From: Streptomyces sp. CB02923
GTDB taxonomy: Bacteria > Actinomycetota > Actinomycetes > Streptomycetales > Streptomycetaceae
NCBI RefSeq assembly: GCF_001905005.1
Contig: NZ_LWKZ01000026.1
Location: forward strand, 310,001 to 374,000
Direction: 5' to 3'
Length of the DNA: 64,000 nt
The stretch's first letter is position 1; every line of letters starts with the position of its first letter. This document shows positions 1 to 12,200 of this stretch, piece after piece. The notes beneath the pieces are model-generated. The model saw only the letters and a program-made list of their open reading frames with translations. It searched no databases and was not told the DNA's origin. The position numbers and the translations under genes are program-made.

Positions 1-479
1 TCGACGACCATGGGACAAAGAGCCCACGGTGGCGCAAGGCCCCATTCCTCGAAGAGGCTTTCGAGCCGATTTCTACGTTGCTCGTAGGCAAGCTCAGCCA
101 GGTCTTCACCGGCACGGCACAGAAGATCGAAGGCTACGTAGTGGGCCGGGCTTTGTACGATTTCGTGCCCTACCGTTACCGCCTTACGGTTCAGCAGACG
201 TTGCAGCCGACCAAAATCAAGTCGACCGTCATGCCAGATGACGAGTTCGCCGTCAAAGAGAACTTCCTCGGGAAGGTCGTGTTCCGCAACCGCAGCGATG
301 TCACCGAACGCCGCAGTCAGCGAAGTCCCCCGACACGAATGCAGGTACACCAACCCGCCGGCCGTCCGGCTCAGTAGGCAGCAGAAGCCGTCCCACTTGG
401 CCTCGAATCCGTAAGCACCGATCGCCGGCAGCTCGGCGACAGGCTCGGCCAGCATCGGAGCGACATCGGGCATCGGCAT
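1..479 (-). CDS. ATP-dependent DNA ligase, N-terminal part (cut by window edge)
   Basis: Translating the minus strand from position 479 gives 159 uninterrupted residues that run off the left edge. The motif EAKWDG around residue 28 is the nucleotidyltransferase active site, where the lysine takes AMP from ATP. FDGELVIW further on is the usual motif III. The opening APMLAEPV is typical of actinobacterial stand-alone or LigD-like ligases of about 310-360 residues. Such enzymes seal nicks and act in non-homologous end joining. Two close ATGs are possible (479 and 473); neither has a strong ribosome site. It points away from the rest of the window. The family call is firm; the subgroup cannot be told without the C-terminal half. 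Confidence 0.85.
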   Translation of the reverse strand, partial: MPMPDVAPMLAEPVAELPAIGAYGFEAKWDGFCCLLSRTAGGLVYLHSCRGTSLTAAFGDIAAVAEHDLPEEVLFDGELVIWHDGRLDFGRLQRLLNRKAVTVGHEIVQSPAHYVAFDLLCRAGEDLAELAYEQRRNRLESLFEEWGLAPPWALCPMVV

Positions 480-830
480 ACCCGGACACCTATCACCAGC
501 CCAAGGGAAACAGTGCGGCTCCATGCCGAGTCGACCTCAACTTCACCCGCTCTTCCAGCAGGTCAGGACGCTCCGCACCAAACAGGAACCCGCGCCGTGG
601 AGAGCAGCCGTACCATCACCGCATATGTGCTCTAGACGCCGTCAGGCACGCCTGGGCACTTTCCTTGGGAGAACGACGTTCGCTTACCCTTGACTCACTA
701 CCCGGGAGTTGCACCGAATCGACACACTGGTCCCATTTGGACACCCCTAGGCGACGCTGTGATATGCGCCTCAATTTCCGCAAGCCTACGCTGGACCGCA
801 ATACGCACGCCTTCCGTACTATGCCCAGGG
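480..830. other. Intergenic spacer between ligase and TetR relic
   Basis: This 351-base stretch separates two divergent genes. Short reading frames here have no recognisable family, and I see no gamma-butyrolactone-receptor box, strong promoter or terminator. Confidence 0.4.
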
Positions 831-1467
831 ATGACGAAAGAGACAGTGCAGCCAGTGCAGGAGCGAGCAGTCAAGACGTGCGAGAGGATCCTTCGGTCGG
901 CTTCCGAAGTGTTCGACGAATACGGCTACAGCGGCGCGAGCATCAGCAAGATCATGACCCGGGCCGAAGTCACCCCTGGTGCGCTGTACTTCCATTTTCC
1001 CGCGAAGGAATCCCTGGCCCATGCGGTCATGAACGAGCAAGGTGACGGGCTGGAGCTGCCGCCCGGCGAGGACGGCCTGCAACGCCTGGTCGACTTCACC
1101 CTCTACCTCGCGGGCGAACTGCAGGCCAACTCGCAGCTCCGCGCCGGAGTGCGGCTAGCCGTCGACGGGAGGAATCGGCGCCCCGGACGACACCCCGTAC
1201 CAATATTGGGTCGACCACTTCGCCGCGCAACTGCTCGCCGCCAGGGAAAAGGGCGAACTGCTGCCGGATGTGGACATACGCGAACTGGCCTGGATGCTGG
1301 TCAGCTCCTATTCCGGTACGCAGCTTCTCTCCCAGATCGCCGCCGGCCGCGCCGACCTGCACACTCGCCTGGTCGCACTGTGGCGCTACCTGCTGCCCGG
1401 CATCGCTGATCCCGGCGCAGCATCGCGCGTGACCTTCAGCAGGCAGTGGGACTGCCCAGCGGCGTAA
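831..1467 (+). pseudogene. Gamma-butyrolactone receptor-like TetR regulator, frameshifted
   Basis: The reading frame from ATG 831 encodes a TetR-type HTH very like the ArpA/ScbR receptors: RAVKTCERILRSASEVFDEY, GASISKIMTRAEVTPGALYF, then FHFPAKESLAHAVM. After RAGVRLAVDG, near 1165-1171, the match leaves this frame. It resumes one base on, at GGA 1171, as GIGAPDDTPYQYWVDHF, GELLPDVDIRELAW, then SGTQLLSQIAAGRADLHTRL and LWRYLLPGIA, ending at TAA 1467. The two pieces together give about 212 residues, the normal length for this family. One extra base (or two missing) therefore destroys the ligand-binding domain. It is either a pseudogene or a sequencing error. It converges on the NRPS operon and would once have been a plausible repressor of it. 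Confidence 0.85.
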
Positions 1468-1695
1468 AGGCACCACGCCGGCAAGCTACCGTCAGCACCC
1501 TGGACGCTACGGCCGCAGACCGTGCGCCTGGAGTCGATTGAACACGTCAGAGGCCCGACCACCGTCCGGTCCGACGCAATGCCGGGGAGTTCGCGGACGG
1601 CAGGCCGGCAACCAACTGACCGCGGTGCCGTCCTCGGCGCCGGCGCATCCTCACCTCACCTCTTCAGCCGCACCCGCAACTTGACAGCGCCGCCG

Positions 1696-2895
1696 CTAGG
1701 GTCGCCCCGCCCGGAGCGGCAATGCCCTGAGGCCGGTCATGTCCGGCGACGGCAGGAAGACCGGTGGATCGTCCGGGAGTGTGCGCAGCTCGGGAAACCG
1801 GTCCAGCAGGATGTTCAGCGCGATCCGGCCTTCCAGCCGGGCCAGCGTTGCGCCCAGGCAGAAGTGGATACCGCGGCCGAGCGCGAGGTGCGGATTGGGG
1901 TGCCGGGCCGGGTCGAACACTTCGGGGTCGGCGAACTGGCGCTGGTCCCTGTTCGCCGCCGCGGCCCACACCGCGAGCATGCGGTTCGCGGGAATCCGCT
2001 GTCCGGCGATCTCCACCTCGGTGGTGGTGACCCGGTAGATCAGTGCGGTCGGGGTCAAGAACCGGAGCGATTCCTCGATCGCGGTCGGCACCATCGAACG
2101 GTCGGCGCGCACCCGAGCCGCCTGGTCCGGGTAGCGGTCCAGGCACAGCATCGTGTTGCCGAGCATCATGGTGATGGTGTGGTATCCGGCGATCAGCAGG
2201 ATGCTCGCGAAGTTCATCACCTGGATGTCGGTGAGCCGTTCGCCGTCGACCTTGGCCTCGACGATCTTGGTCAGCAGGTCCTGCCGCGGCTTCCGCCTGC
2301 GTTCGGCGGCGTGTTCGTGGATGTAGTCGTTCAGAACTCGGTTCTGTTCCATCTGGGCCTGGAGGTTGCGTTCCTGCTCCTCCCTGCGGCTGATCAGCGA
2401 GAACTGGTGCATGGTCTCGAAGAGCTTGTCCACCCACTCCTTGAACATCGCGCGGTCACTGCTCGGTACGCCCAGCAGCTCGGCGATGACGGTCACCGGC
2501 AGCGGATACGCGAGATCGGCAATCAACTCGATGCGGTCCTGGCCCGCCACCGCATCGAGCAGCTCGTGAGTGAGCCTGTCGATCCGCGGCGCGAGGTCGG
2601 CGACGGACTTCGGGGTGAACGCGTGGCTGACGATTTTGCGTAGTTTGCCGTGCAGCGGCGGATCCGTCTGCACCATGTTGCCCTCGATGACCGACTCATC
2701 GATCTCGACGGGAAACAGCCGTGCGGTATCGGACGAGAAGGTCTTCGGATCGCTGAGGACTTCGAGCGCCTCTGGATAACCGTAGACCTGCCACGTGCCC
2801 AGTCGCTCGTCGTAATGTACCGGCTGTTCCGGTCGGTGTCCGCGCAGCCAGACATGTTGCGGATGGATGCCCCACTGGTCAGCAAGGATGGACAT
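1696..2895 (-). CDS. Cytochrome P450, tailoring enzyme of the NRPS operon
   Basis: Bacterial P450 of 399 residues. The ExxR motif is at about 275-278 (ESLR) and the heme loop ALGRGIHFCLG has its cysteine ligand near residue 346. The I-helix reads AGYHT (about 236-240) instead of the usual AGxE/DT, so the acidic member of the proton-relay pair is a histidine. The first Phe of the heme loop is Leu. Start ATG 2895 is chosen over an upstream in-frame ATG at 2934 because AAGGGGA lies just before it. It is the last gene of the NRPS-mbtH-P450 series, 168 bases after mbtH, so it probably oxidises the peptide or a carrier-bound residue. Redox partners are not adjacent; the nearest reductase is at 36.1 kb. 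Confidence 0.88.
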   Translation of the reverse strand: MSILADQWGIHPQHVWLRGHRPEQPVHYDERLGTWQVYGYPEALEVLSDPKTFSSDTARLFPVEIDESVIEGNMVQTDPPLHGKLRKIVSHAFTPKSVADLAPRIDRLTHELLDAVAGQDRIELIADLAYPLPVTVIAELLGVPSSDRAMFKEWVDKLFETMHQFSLISRREEQERNLQAQMEQNRVLNDYIHEHAAERRRKPRQDLLTKIVEAKVDGERLTDIQVMNFASILLIAGYHTITMMLGNTMLCLDRYPDQAARVRADRSMVPTAIEESLRFLTPTALIYRVTTTEVEIAGQRIPANRMLAVWAAAANRDQRQFADPEVFDPARHPNPHLALGRGIHFCLGATLARLEGRIALNILLDRFPELRTLPDDPPVFLPSPDMTGLRALPLRAGRP

Positions 2896-3063
2896 CGGAC
2901 TTCCCCTTCCGTGCGGATGATGCGGTGACGCCACTACGGCGCCGATGATGTGGAGGTGGTCCTCGGCGCGACGGACGGCTGTACAGCGGCAGGCGGCGGT
3001 GTCGCTGCCGTGGGCGATGCCGGGGGCGGCGACTGCCTCCCGCCCGGCCGCCCGGGGTCCCGC

Positions 3064-3282
3064 TCAGTGCGGTGGGTTGTCCATGGCGTCGATCAGGCTC
3101 TTGGGGCGCAGATCGGTCCAGTGCTCGTCGATGTAGTGCAGGCATGCTGGGCGGGTGTCGGCGGGATGGGCGACGGTCCACCCGGCGGGCACTTCGATGA
3201 AGGCCGGCCACAGGGAGTGCTGGCCTTCGTCGTTGACCAGGACGAGGTAGGTGCCGTCTTCGTCTTCGAAGGGGTTGGTCAT
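3064..3282 (-). CDS. MbtH-like protein
   Basis: A 72-residue protein with the whole MbtH signature: NPFEDEDG at the start, [14 protein letters not shown], and [17 protein letters not shown] near the end. MbtH-like proteins bind adenylation domains of NRPSs and are often needed for their solubility or activity. It starts four bases after the NRPS stop codon, and its ribosome site GGGAG overlaps the end of the NRPS gene, so the two are probably translationally coupled. This strengthens the case that the partner is the giant synthetase next door. Confidence 0.97.
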   Translation of the reverse strand: MTNPFEDEDGTYLVLVNDEGQHSLWPAFIEVPAGWTVAHPADTRPACLHYIDEHWTDLRPKSLIDAMDNPPH

Positions 3283-3286
3283 GGTC

Positions 3287-6200
3287 TCAGCTCCCTGGGG
3301 TGGGACGGTGCCGGTTGGTGCGGTCGAGTGCGGCGGTCAGGATGGGCCCGAGCTGGGCCAGCGCCTCGGGCCGCATCATGCGTTCGTGCCTGCTGGCGAC
3401 GGTGTGGAGGGTGATCCTGCCGTCGACGTACGGCTGCCACAGCTGCGGCGTCAGGCGGACGCCGGGCGGGGCGCTGGGGGACGGCTGGGTGGCGCCGAAC
3501 AGCAGCAGGTCGCCGTCGAACCGGCCAGGGGTGAATCCCCGCTGCAGCCGGATGTTGTTGTTGACAACGGCGGTGAGAGCCGCCAGGGTCCGCTCTTCCA
3601 GGAGTTCCGTCGGTACGGCGCCCTCGCGGCGCAGGATTTCCACCATGCGATCGAGGTCCAGCTCTTGCGCGGGCAGGGTTTCCCCGCCGTAGCCGGCGAT
3701 GTCGAGGAAGGCGGCGAGGATGTTCCGCTCGCTGAGCGAGGGCATCTCCTCGCCGGATTCCAGGCCGGGTGGGTAGGCGTCCAGCAGGGTCAGCAGGGCG
3801 ACCTCCTCGCCCTCGTCTCGGAGCCGGGTGGCCAGGGCATGGGCCGCGACACCGCCGAAGGACCAGCCGAGCAGGTGGTAGGGCCCGGACGGCTGGACCG
3901 TGCGGATCTGCTCCAGGTAGTCGGCGGCCATCTCTTCCAGCGAGGCCGGGAGAGCTTCCGGACCGGCCAGCCCCCGTGCCTGGAGCCCGTAGAGCGGATG
4001 CTCCGGGCCGAGATGACGCATCAGCCCGGCGTAGGGCCAGCTGATCCCCCCGGCCGGATGGACGCAGAACAGCACCGGTCGGCTGCCATGGGGGCGTAGC
4101 GGCAGCAGGACCTCCAGCCCTCGTCCGGACGGGCTGGTGTCCATCGCCTGGGCCAGGCCCGCCGGAGTGGGGGTCTGGAAGAGGGCGCGGACCGGCAACT
4201 CGACGCCGAAGGCCGCCCGTACACGGGCGATCAGGCGGGTGGCCAACAGGGAGTGCCCGCCCAGCTCGAAGAACCCGTCGTCGACACTCACCGCGGGCAG
4301 GCCCAGCACCTCGGCGAAGAACTCGGCGAGCAGCTGCTCCTGTGGTGACCTCGGCGCTCGGCCGGTCCCGGCGGAGCGCGGTGCCGGAGCCGGCAGCGCG
4401 TTGCGGTCCAGTTTTCCGTTGGCGGTCAACGGCAATGCGTCGAGCTTGATGAACGCCGATGGCACAAGGTAGTCGGGCAGCCGCTCGCGGAGGTAGTCGC
4501 GCAACTCGTCGATCAGCGCGCTGCTTTCGCGGAGGGCTGTCGGGTTGTTCGTCCACGATGACAGTGACGTGCCGGCGGTGACGCGTGGCTGGTACAGGTC
4601 GAGGGGAATGGCTGACGGTGTCGGTGCGGTGTCGGCGAAGACGATGTCCACGGTGTCCTCGGAGGCAGCGGACCAGGTGATGCCCGCCCAGTAGCCGCTT
4701 TGCCGCGCGAGGTCGTGGAACGCTTCGGGGTCGACGAGACCGTCGTCGTGCGGGGCGTGCAGCCGATCCAGCAGTTCCGCGAGCGGAGTACCGCCCGCCT
4801 GCAGGGCCTGCGCCAGGCAGGTTTCGCGTACGACGCGGCTGTTCGGCACTCCCGTGATCCGAAGCCGGTTCGGACGCTGCACGGTCAGCACGTCACGTAG
4901 CGCGGGCAGCCCGTCGATCTGCCGGCCCCAGCTGAGCTCGGTCGCCGCGTCGAGTGGCAGCGGGGTGATGGGGTGTTTGTGCAGGGTGATGTCGTAGCGG
5001 TAGCGGGTCAGTTCGTTGTGGTGCTTGCCGCGTTTGGTCTGGAGGGTGACTCCGGCGATGTCGTCGGCCTGGTCCTGGAGCGTGGCGAAGAACTCCGGGT
5101 CGATGAGGAGTTCTTTTTCGCTGAGGAGGGCTTGCTCGACGGCGCGGTGCAGGGTCGGCAGGTCGGTGGTGGGGTCGGCTTTGTGGAGCTGTACTGCGGT
5201 GACCAGTGTCCTGAGGAGTCGGAGATTGCGTACGTCGCCGATGAAGACCGTTCCGCCGGGGGCGAGCAGTCGTAGGGCCTGGGTGAGTACGTCGACGAGA
5301 TAGCCGGTGGTGGGGAAGTACTGGACGACGGAATTGAGGATGACGGTGTCGAACGTGCCGTGGGGCAGGCCGTCGGTGTGATGTGCGGGTCGGGTGTGCA
5401 GTACGACGCGTTCGGCGAGTTCGGGGTCCTGGCTTACCCGGCCGGCCAGCGCGTTGATCGCTGGGGCGGAGAAGTCGGTGGCCCAATAGGTTTCACAGTG
5501 CGGCGCGATCCGGGACAGCAGCAGTCCACTGCCGACGCCGACTTCCAGGACCCGTCGAGGGTCCAGTGCCAGAATCCTTGTCACGGTCTCGTCGCGCCAT
5601 TCGCGCATGTGCTCGACGGGGATCGGATGTCCGTCGTAGCTGCTGTTCCATCCGGCGAAGTCCTCACCGAAGGCCGCTGGGTCGGATGCGGCGGGAAGTG
5701 ACTCGTAGGTCTCCCGCCACTCAGTGACATGTTCTTGTTCCAGCTCCACGTCCCGAACCTGTCGGGAGTCTCCCTTGGCGACCACCACGTAGGCGGTGAG
5801 CCGTGTGTCGTCGTCCCGGTCCTGGCGGGCGACGACTGCCGTCTGGGCGATGTCGGGACGGGTGGCCAGTACCGCCTCGATCTCTCCCGGTTCGATGCGG
5901 AAACCGCGCACCTTGATCTGGTCGTCCACCCGCCCGACGAACTCCAGCTCCCCGTCCGCGCGCCAGCGCACCAGGTCGCCCGTGCGATACATCCGGGACC
6001 CCGTCCGCCCGTACGGGTCGGCCACGAACCGCTGCCCGGTCAAGCCGGGCTGGTTCAGATAGCCGCGCGCCAACCCCGCACCCGCGATATACAGCTCCCC
6101 TGCCGCACCGGCGGGTACGGGTTGGAGTCCCGGGTCGAGCACGTAGACCCGGCTGTTGGTGATGGGCCGGCCGATCGGTGGCGTCTGGAGCGAGGGGGAC

Positions 6201-9200
6201 AGCGGATCGCTCATCGTGGCACACACCGTGGTCTCGGTCGGACCGTAGGCGTTGAACATCCGGCGGCCCGATGACCACCTGGAGACCAACTCCGGTGTGC
6301 ACGCCTCACCCGCCACCACGAGCGTCGACACCGACGGCGACAGCCCGTCCTGCCCCAGCGCCGCCAAGACCGACGGTGGCAACGTCACATGTGTCACGCC
6401 CTGCCCCGGGTCGGCCAACGCCGTCAGCGGAGATCCGCAGGGCGCCAACACCAGCGTCGCGCCGGACAACAACGCCATGCACAGCTCCCAGAATGATGCG
6501 TCGAAACTGGGCGAAGCGAACTGGAGAATCCGGCTGCCGGCCTCGATCCGCAACCGTTCGGCCTGCGCGGCAGCGAGGCTGGCGATGCCGCCATGGCTGA
6601 CCAGCACCCCCTTGGGTCGCCCGGTGGAACCCGAGGTGTAGATCAGGTAGGCCAGATGCTGCGGTGTCACGGGGACGACGGGGGCGGTATCCGGGTACCG
6701 GTCCGTCGCCATGACGGTCTCAGGATCATCGACCAGCAGCGCGGGCCGCGCGTCTTCGAGAGTGAACGCGATCCGGGCCTCCGGATACTCCGGATTCACC
6801 AGCAGATACGCCGCTCCCGCCTTCAGCACCCCAAGGATCGCCACCACCAGCTCAGGTGAACGAGGCAACATCAACGCGACCGTCTGCTCCGGACCCACAC
6901 CCTGGGCGATCAAGGCGTGCGCCATCCGGTTCGCCCGTGTGCGGAGTTCCTTGTAGGTGACCGCGGTGTCCCCGCACACCACTGCTACCGCGTCCGGATG
7001 GGCTCGCACCTGAGCCTCGAACAACGTCGGCAGAGTGGCGACGGGAACCGGGGCCGCGGTGTCGTTCCGGTCGACCAGCAGTCGGTGACGCTCGTCGGCG
7101 GAGAGCACGTCGATGGCGCCGAGCGGCCGGTCAGGGTCGGCTGCTACGGCTTCCAGCAGTCGTGTCCAGCGGGCGATGAGGGTTTCGACGGTGGAGGGGT
7201 CGAACAGGTCGGTGGCGTATTCGACGATCCCGGAGATGCCATGAGGTGTGCCATCCGGGTTGTGCCGTCCGAAGAGGCTGAAGCCCAAGTCGAATTTGGC
7301 GGTACTGGTGGGTGCCGCCAGGACGGACACGTGGAGGCCGGGCAGTTCGAAGGTGCCTGTGGGCGCGTTCTGCAAGGCCAGCATGGACTGGAACAAGGGG
7401 TGGTGGGCCAGGGAGCGGGTGGGGTTGAGGGCCTCGACGAGGCGCTCGAAGGGGATGTCCTGATGGGCGTAGGCGGCGAGGGAGTTCTCCCGTACCCGGG
7501 TGAGCAGTTCGGTGAAGGACGGGTCGCCCGAGGTGTCGGTGCGCAGGACGAAGGTGTTGACGAAGAAGCCGACGAGATCGTCCAGGGCCTGGTCCGCGCG
7601 TCCGGCGATCGGACTGCCGATCGGGATGTCCGTCCCCGCGCCGAGTCGGGTGAACAGCGCCGCAAGTCCCGCCTGGAGCACCATGAACAGACTGGCGCCT
7701 GCCTGGCGTGCCAGGCCGGCCAGCCCGGCGTGGAGCTCGGGAGTCAGCTCGACGGTGAGGTGGTCGCCACGGTAGGACGCCACCGCCGGACGCGGCCGGT
7801 CGGTCGGCAACGAGAGTTGGCCGGGCAGGCCGGACAACGCATCGGTCCAGTACGCGAGTTGCGCGGCCATCAGGCTGTCGGGGTCGTTCTGGTCGCCGAG
7901 GAGGTCACGTTGCCAGAGCGTGTAGTCGGCGTACTGCACCGCCAGCGGGGCCCAGTCAGGTTCCTCGGCGTGGCACCGGGCGGCGTACGCGGTGGTGAGA
8001 TCGCGTGACAACGGGCCCATGGACCAGCCGTCACCGGCGATGTGGTGCACCACGACCAGCAGGACGTGCTCATCCGGCGCGAGCGTCAACAACTGCGCCC
8101 ACACCGGCGGCTCAACGGTGAGATCGAACGGGTGCCGGGCAGCCGCGGCCAGAGCCGCTTCCAGCTCGTCCCGGCTGATCGTGACCGTCTCCAGTGGTGG
8201 ACGGGCGTCGTCCGGGTGGAGCACTTGCTGGCGTGGCACTCCCGCGGTGTCGGGGAATACGGTGCGCAGGCTTTCGTGGCGTCCAACGACGTCGCTCAGT
8301 GCGGTCCGCAGGGCCAGCACGTCCAGTTCACCGGTCAACCGCATGGCCAGGGGGATGTTGTAGGTGGGGGAAGGGCCTTCCAGGTGATGGAGGAACCAGA
8401 GGCGTCGTTGGGCGAAGGACAGCGGCAACGTTCGGGGCCGGGGTGCTGGCGCCAGGGCCGGCCGTGCCGCCGCGGCGCCTTCCAGCTTTCGGGCCAGTCC
8501 GGCCGGCGTGGGGGCGTGGAAGAGGGTGCGTACTTGAAGTTCGACGTTGAAGACGGTGCGGGTCCGGGCGACGAGGCGGGTGGCGAGGAGGGAGTGTCCG
8601 CCCAGGTCGAAGAAGTTGTCGTCGGCCCCGACGGTGGGCAGCTCCAAAACCTGGGCGAACAGACCGCACAGCACGTCCTCGGCCGCTGTACGGGGCCCTC
8701 GCGAGGACAAGGCCGCGCCGACGTCCGGAGCGGGCAGGGCACTGCGGTCGAGTTTGCCGTTGGCTGTCAGGGGCAGGGCGTCCAGGGCCACCACGGCCGC
8801 GGGCACCATGTACTGCGGAAGCCGTTCGGCGGTGAACGCCCGTACCTCGACCGGGTTCAGCGCGACCCCGTTGGCGGGCACGACGTAGCCGATGAGGCGT
8901 TTGTCGCCGGGGGATTCCTCCCGCACCACTACCGCTGCCTGGGCCGCCTGCGGGTGGGCGGCCAGGACGGCCTGGACCTCACCCGGCTCGATGCGGAATC
9001 CGCGGATCTTGACCTGGTCGTCGGCCCGTCCGAGGAATTCCAGCTGTCCGTCCGCGCGCCGGCGCGCGAGGTCGCCCGTGCGGTACATGCGAGCCCCGGC
9101 CGGGCCGAACGGGTCGGCGACGAACCGCTGACCGGTCAGAGCGGGCCGGTTCAGGTAACCATGCGCCAGCCCCGCCCCAGCGATATACAGCTCCCCCGCG

Positions 9201-12200
9201 ATACCCGGAGGCACCGCTCGCAGGGCCGCGTCCAGCACATGGACACGGGTATGTGCAACCGGCCGGCCGATAGGCGGCGCACCGGTCTGCCCGTCGAGGT
9301 CCGCCACGGTCGACCAGATGGTGGTCTCCGTCGGGCCGTACAGGTTGGTCACGTGTCCTGCGACCTGCTGCAGCTCCGCCGACAGGCCGGCCGGCAACGC
9401 TTCCCCGCCGACGAGCAGCCGCACACCGCGTACGGCCTCGCTGTCGGCTGCCAGTAGTGCCTGCCACAGGCTCGGCGTGGCCTGCATGATGGTGGCTCCG
9501 GCCGCCGCGACCAGTTCGGCCAAGGCCGGGGGGTCCTGTACCGACTCCCGTGCGGCGATCACCACGCACGCACCGCTGATCAGCGGCAGATACAGCTCCA
9601 GGGCGGCGATGTCGAACGCTACGGTCGTCACCGCCACCAGCCGGTCGCCTTCTCCCATCGGGAAGTGCTCCCGCATCGCGGCCAGGAAATTCGTCAGGCC
9701 CGCGTGCGGCACGACAACGCCTTTGGGGGTGCCGGTGGAGCCGGAGGTGTAGATCACGTAGGCGGGGTGTGCCGGAGTGGGGAGAGGGGTGCGGCCGAGG
9801 TCGGCCGGGGCGGTTTCGGGGCAGGCAGCCAGCGCTTCGACGGTGGTGGGGGCATCCAGGACCAGGAGGGGAACGGTGGTTCGTGGGAGCCCGCCGGCGA
9901 TCTCACCGGTGGTGATCAGCAGGGCAGGAGCGGCGTCATGGAGCAGGAACGCCAGGCGTTCGTCGGGGTGGGACGGGTCGAGGGGCAGGTAGGCAGCCCC
10001 GGCTTTGAGGACGGCCAGCAGCGCGGTGATCAGTTGCGCCGAGCGGGGCAGCGCCAGCGCCACGACACGTTCCGGCCCTGCTCCGGTGGCGATGAGCCGC
10101 TGGGCCAGACGGTTCGCAAGGGCATCCAACTGCGCGTAAGTCACCCGCTCTTCGCCTGCCCGCACGGCTACCGCGTCCGGAGTACGGGCCACCTGGGCTT
10201 CGAAGAGCTGCGGCAGAGCGGCTGCCGGGATTTCCGGGGCAGTGGTGTTCCAGTCGGCCGGCAGTTGGTGACGTTCTGTGGGGGTGCGGAGATCGATCCG
10301 GCCGATGGGTTGGTGCGGTGTGGTGGCAACGGCGGTCAGGAGGCGTTCCAGCCGGTCGAGGACGGTCTCGATGGTAGTCCGGTCGAAGATCTCGGGTCGG
10401 TGGTCCAGACGCAGATGCAGGTGTGGCCCCGGCACGGCGGTGAGGCTGAGGGGGTAGTGGGTGGCGTCGTGGCCCCGGATGCCGGTGACGTGCAGGCCGG
10501 TGTCGGCCGGCTGGAGGGCAGTGGCGTCGAGGGGGTAGTTCTCGAAGACGAGGAGAGTGTCGAACAGTTCGGGGTGGCCAGTCAGGCGGTGGAGGTCGGT
10601 CAGGCCGAGATGCTGGTGGGCGATCAGTTGGGACTGTTCGTCCTGGAGGCGGGTCAGGAGTGCGGTCAGGGGTTCGGCCGGGTGGAGGCGTACGCGCACC
10701 GGCACCGTGTTGATCAGCAGACCGACCATGGTCTCCACGCCGGGGATCTGCGGATCGCGTCCCGACACGGTGACGCCGAAGACCACGTCATTGTGGCCGG
10801 TCAGGTGGCTGAGCAGGACGGCCCAGGCGCCCTGGAGAAGGGTGTTGAGTGTGAGGCCGTAGGTGCGGGCGGTGGTCTGGAGAGCAGCGGTGAGTTCGGC
10901 GGGCAGCTCGCGGACCATCCGCTGGGGTGGTTGTGAGGTGCGGGCGAGGTCGGCTGCCGGGGCGATGAGGGTGGGTCCGTCCAGGTCCGCCAGCGCCTGC
11001 CGCCAGGCGGCTTCGGCGGCTGTCCGGTCCTGCCCGGCCCGCCAGGCCAGGAAATCCCGGTATCGGGGAGCCGGGCCCAGCCCGGCACCATTTCCACCAG
11101 CAGCATGGAGGGCGAACAGCTCCCGCAGGAGTACCGGCGTCGACCAGCCGTCCAGCAACAAGTGGTGGTTGGTGAGGAGTAGTCGGTGACGGCGGGGGGC
11201 CAGGCGGATGAGCGTCATACGGAGCAGCGGACCGGCGACCAGATCGAACCGGCGGGCCCGGTCGGCGCCCTCCAGCTCGGCCAGTTCGACTCGCTGGGCG
11301 GCCGGGTCCAGCCCGCCCAGGTCGTGCTCCTGCCACGGCAGGGTGGCGCGGCCGGGGATGGTCTGTACCGGCCGGCCCAGTCCCTGGTGGTGGAAACCGG
11401 CCCGCAGGTTGGGGTGCCGCTCCAGCACCCCCTGACCGGCCGCCCGCAACGCCGCCGCGTCCAACGGCCCCTCCAGCTCCAGGACCAGCTGCACGGCGTA
11501 CACGTCCGTGGCCTGCGTGTCGTAGAGGGCGTGGAAGAGCAGCCCCTCCTGCAGCGGAGTCAGCGGCCAGATGTCGGCCAGCCCCGACCCGGCAGCCTGC
11601 GGTTGCCCGTCGTGCTGGGTGCGGGGCGCCTCCAGGTGCTCGATCTGGTCCTGGGTCAGTTGCACCAACGGCACATCCGAGGGAGTCAGCCCGCCCGCGC
11701 CATTGTCGACGCACGTGATGATGGCCTCCAGCACGGCGAACCACGCCTGCGCCAGCTCGGCGACTTCCTGCTCCTCCAGCAGGGCACTCGCCCAGGACCA
11801 GGTGGTCATCAGCTGCGGGCCGGCGGGGCCGTCGTGGGTAAGTGCGTTGACCTCCAGTGGGTGGGGCAGCGGCATTCCCGTATCCCCGTCCTCACCTACT
11901 ACCGCACCCGTCTCGTCGGCCACTGGCGTCCACAGCCTCTGGTCCCCGGGTGTGCCCAGGCGGCCGAGGTAGTTGAATCCCACTTGCGCGGCAGGCAGGT
12001 CGGCCAGCTGAGCTGCGGTCTCGGGGTTGAGGTAGCGCAGCAGCCCGTAGCCCAGGCCATCGCCGGGCACCGCGCGCAGTTGTTCCTTTACGCGTTTGAC
12101 CGCCCGTCCCAGCGCAGCCCTGTCGGCCTTCATCTGCTGCGGGGTCAGCTCCCCGGCTTCCAGCCGGACCGGGTAGCTACTGGTGAGCCAGCCCACCGTG

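Noticed and set aside
616-801. A 61-codon minus-strand frame upstream of the TetR relic
   Set aside because: No ribosome site, no family, and composition unlike its neighbours.
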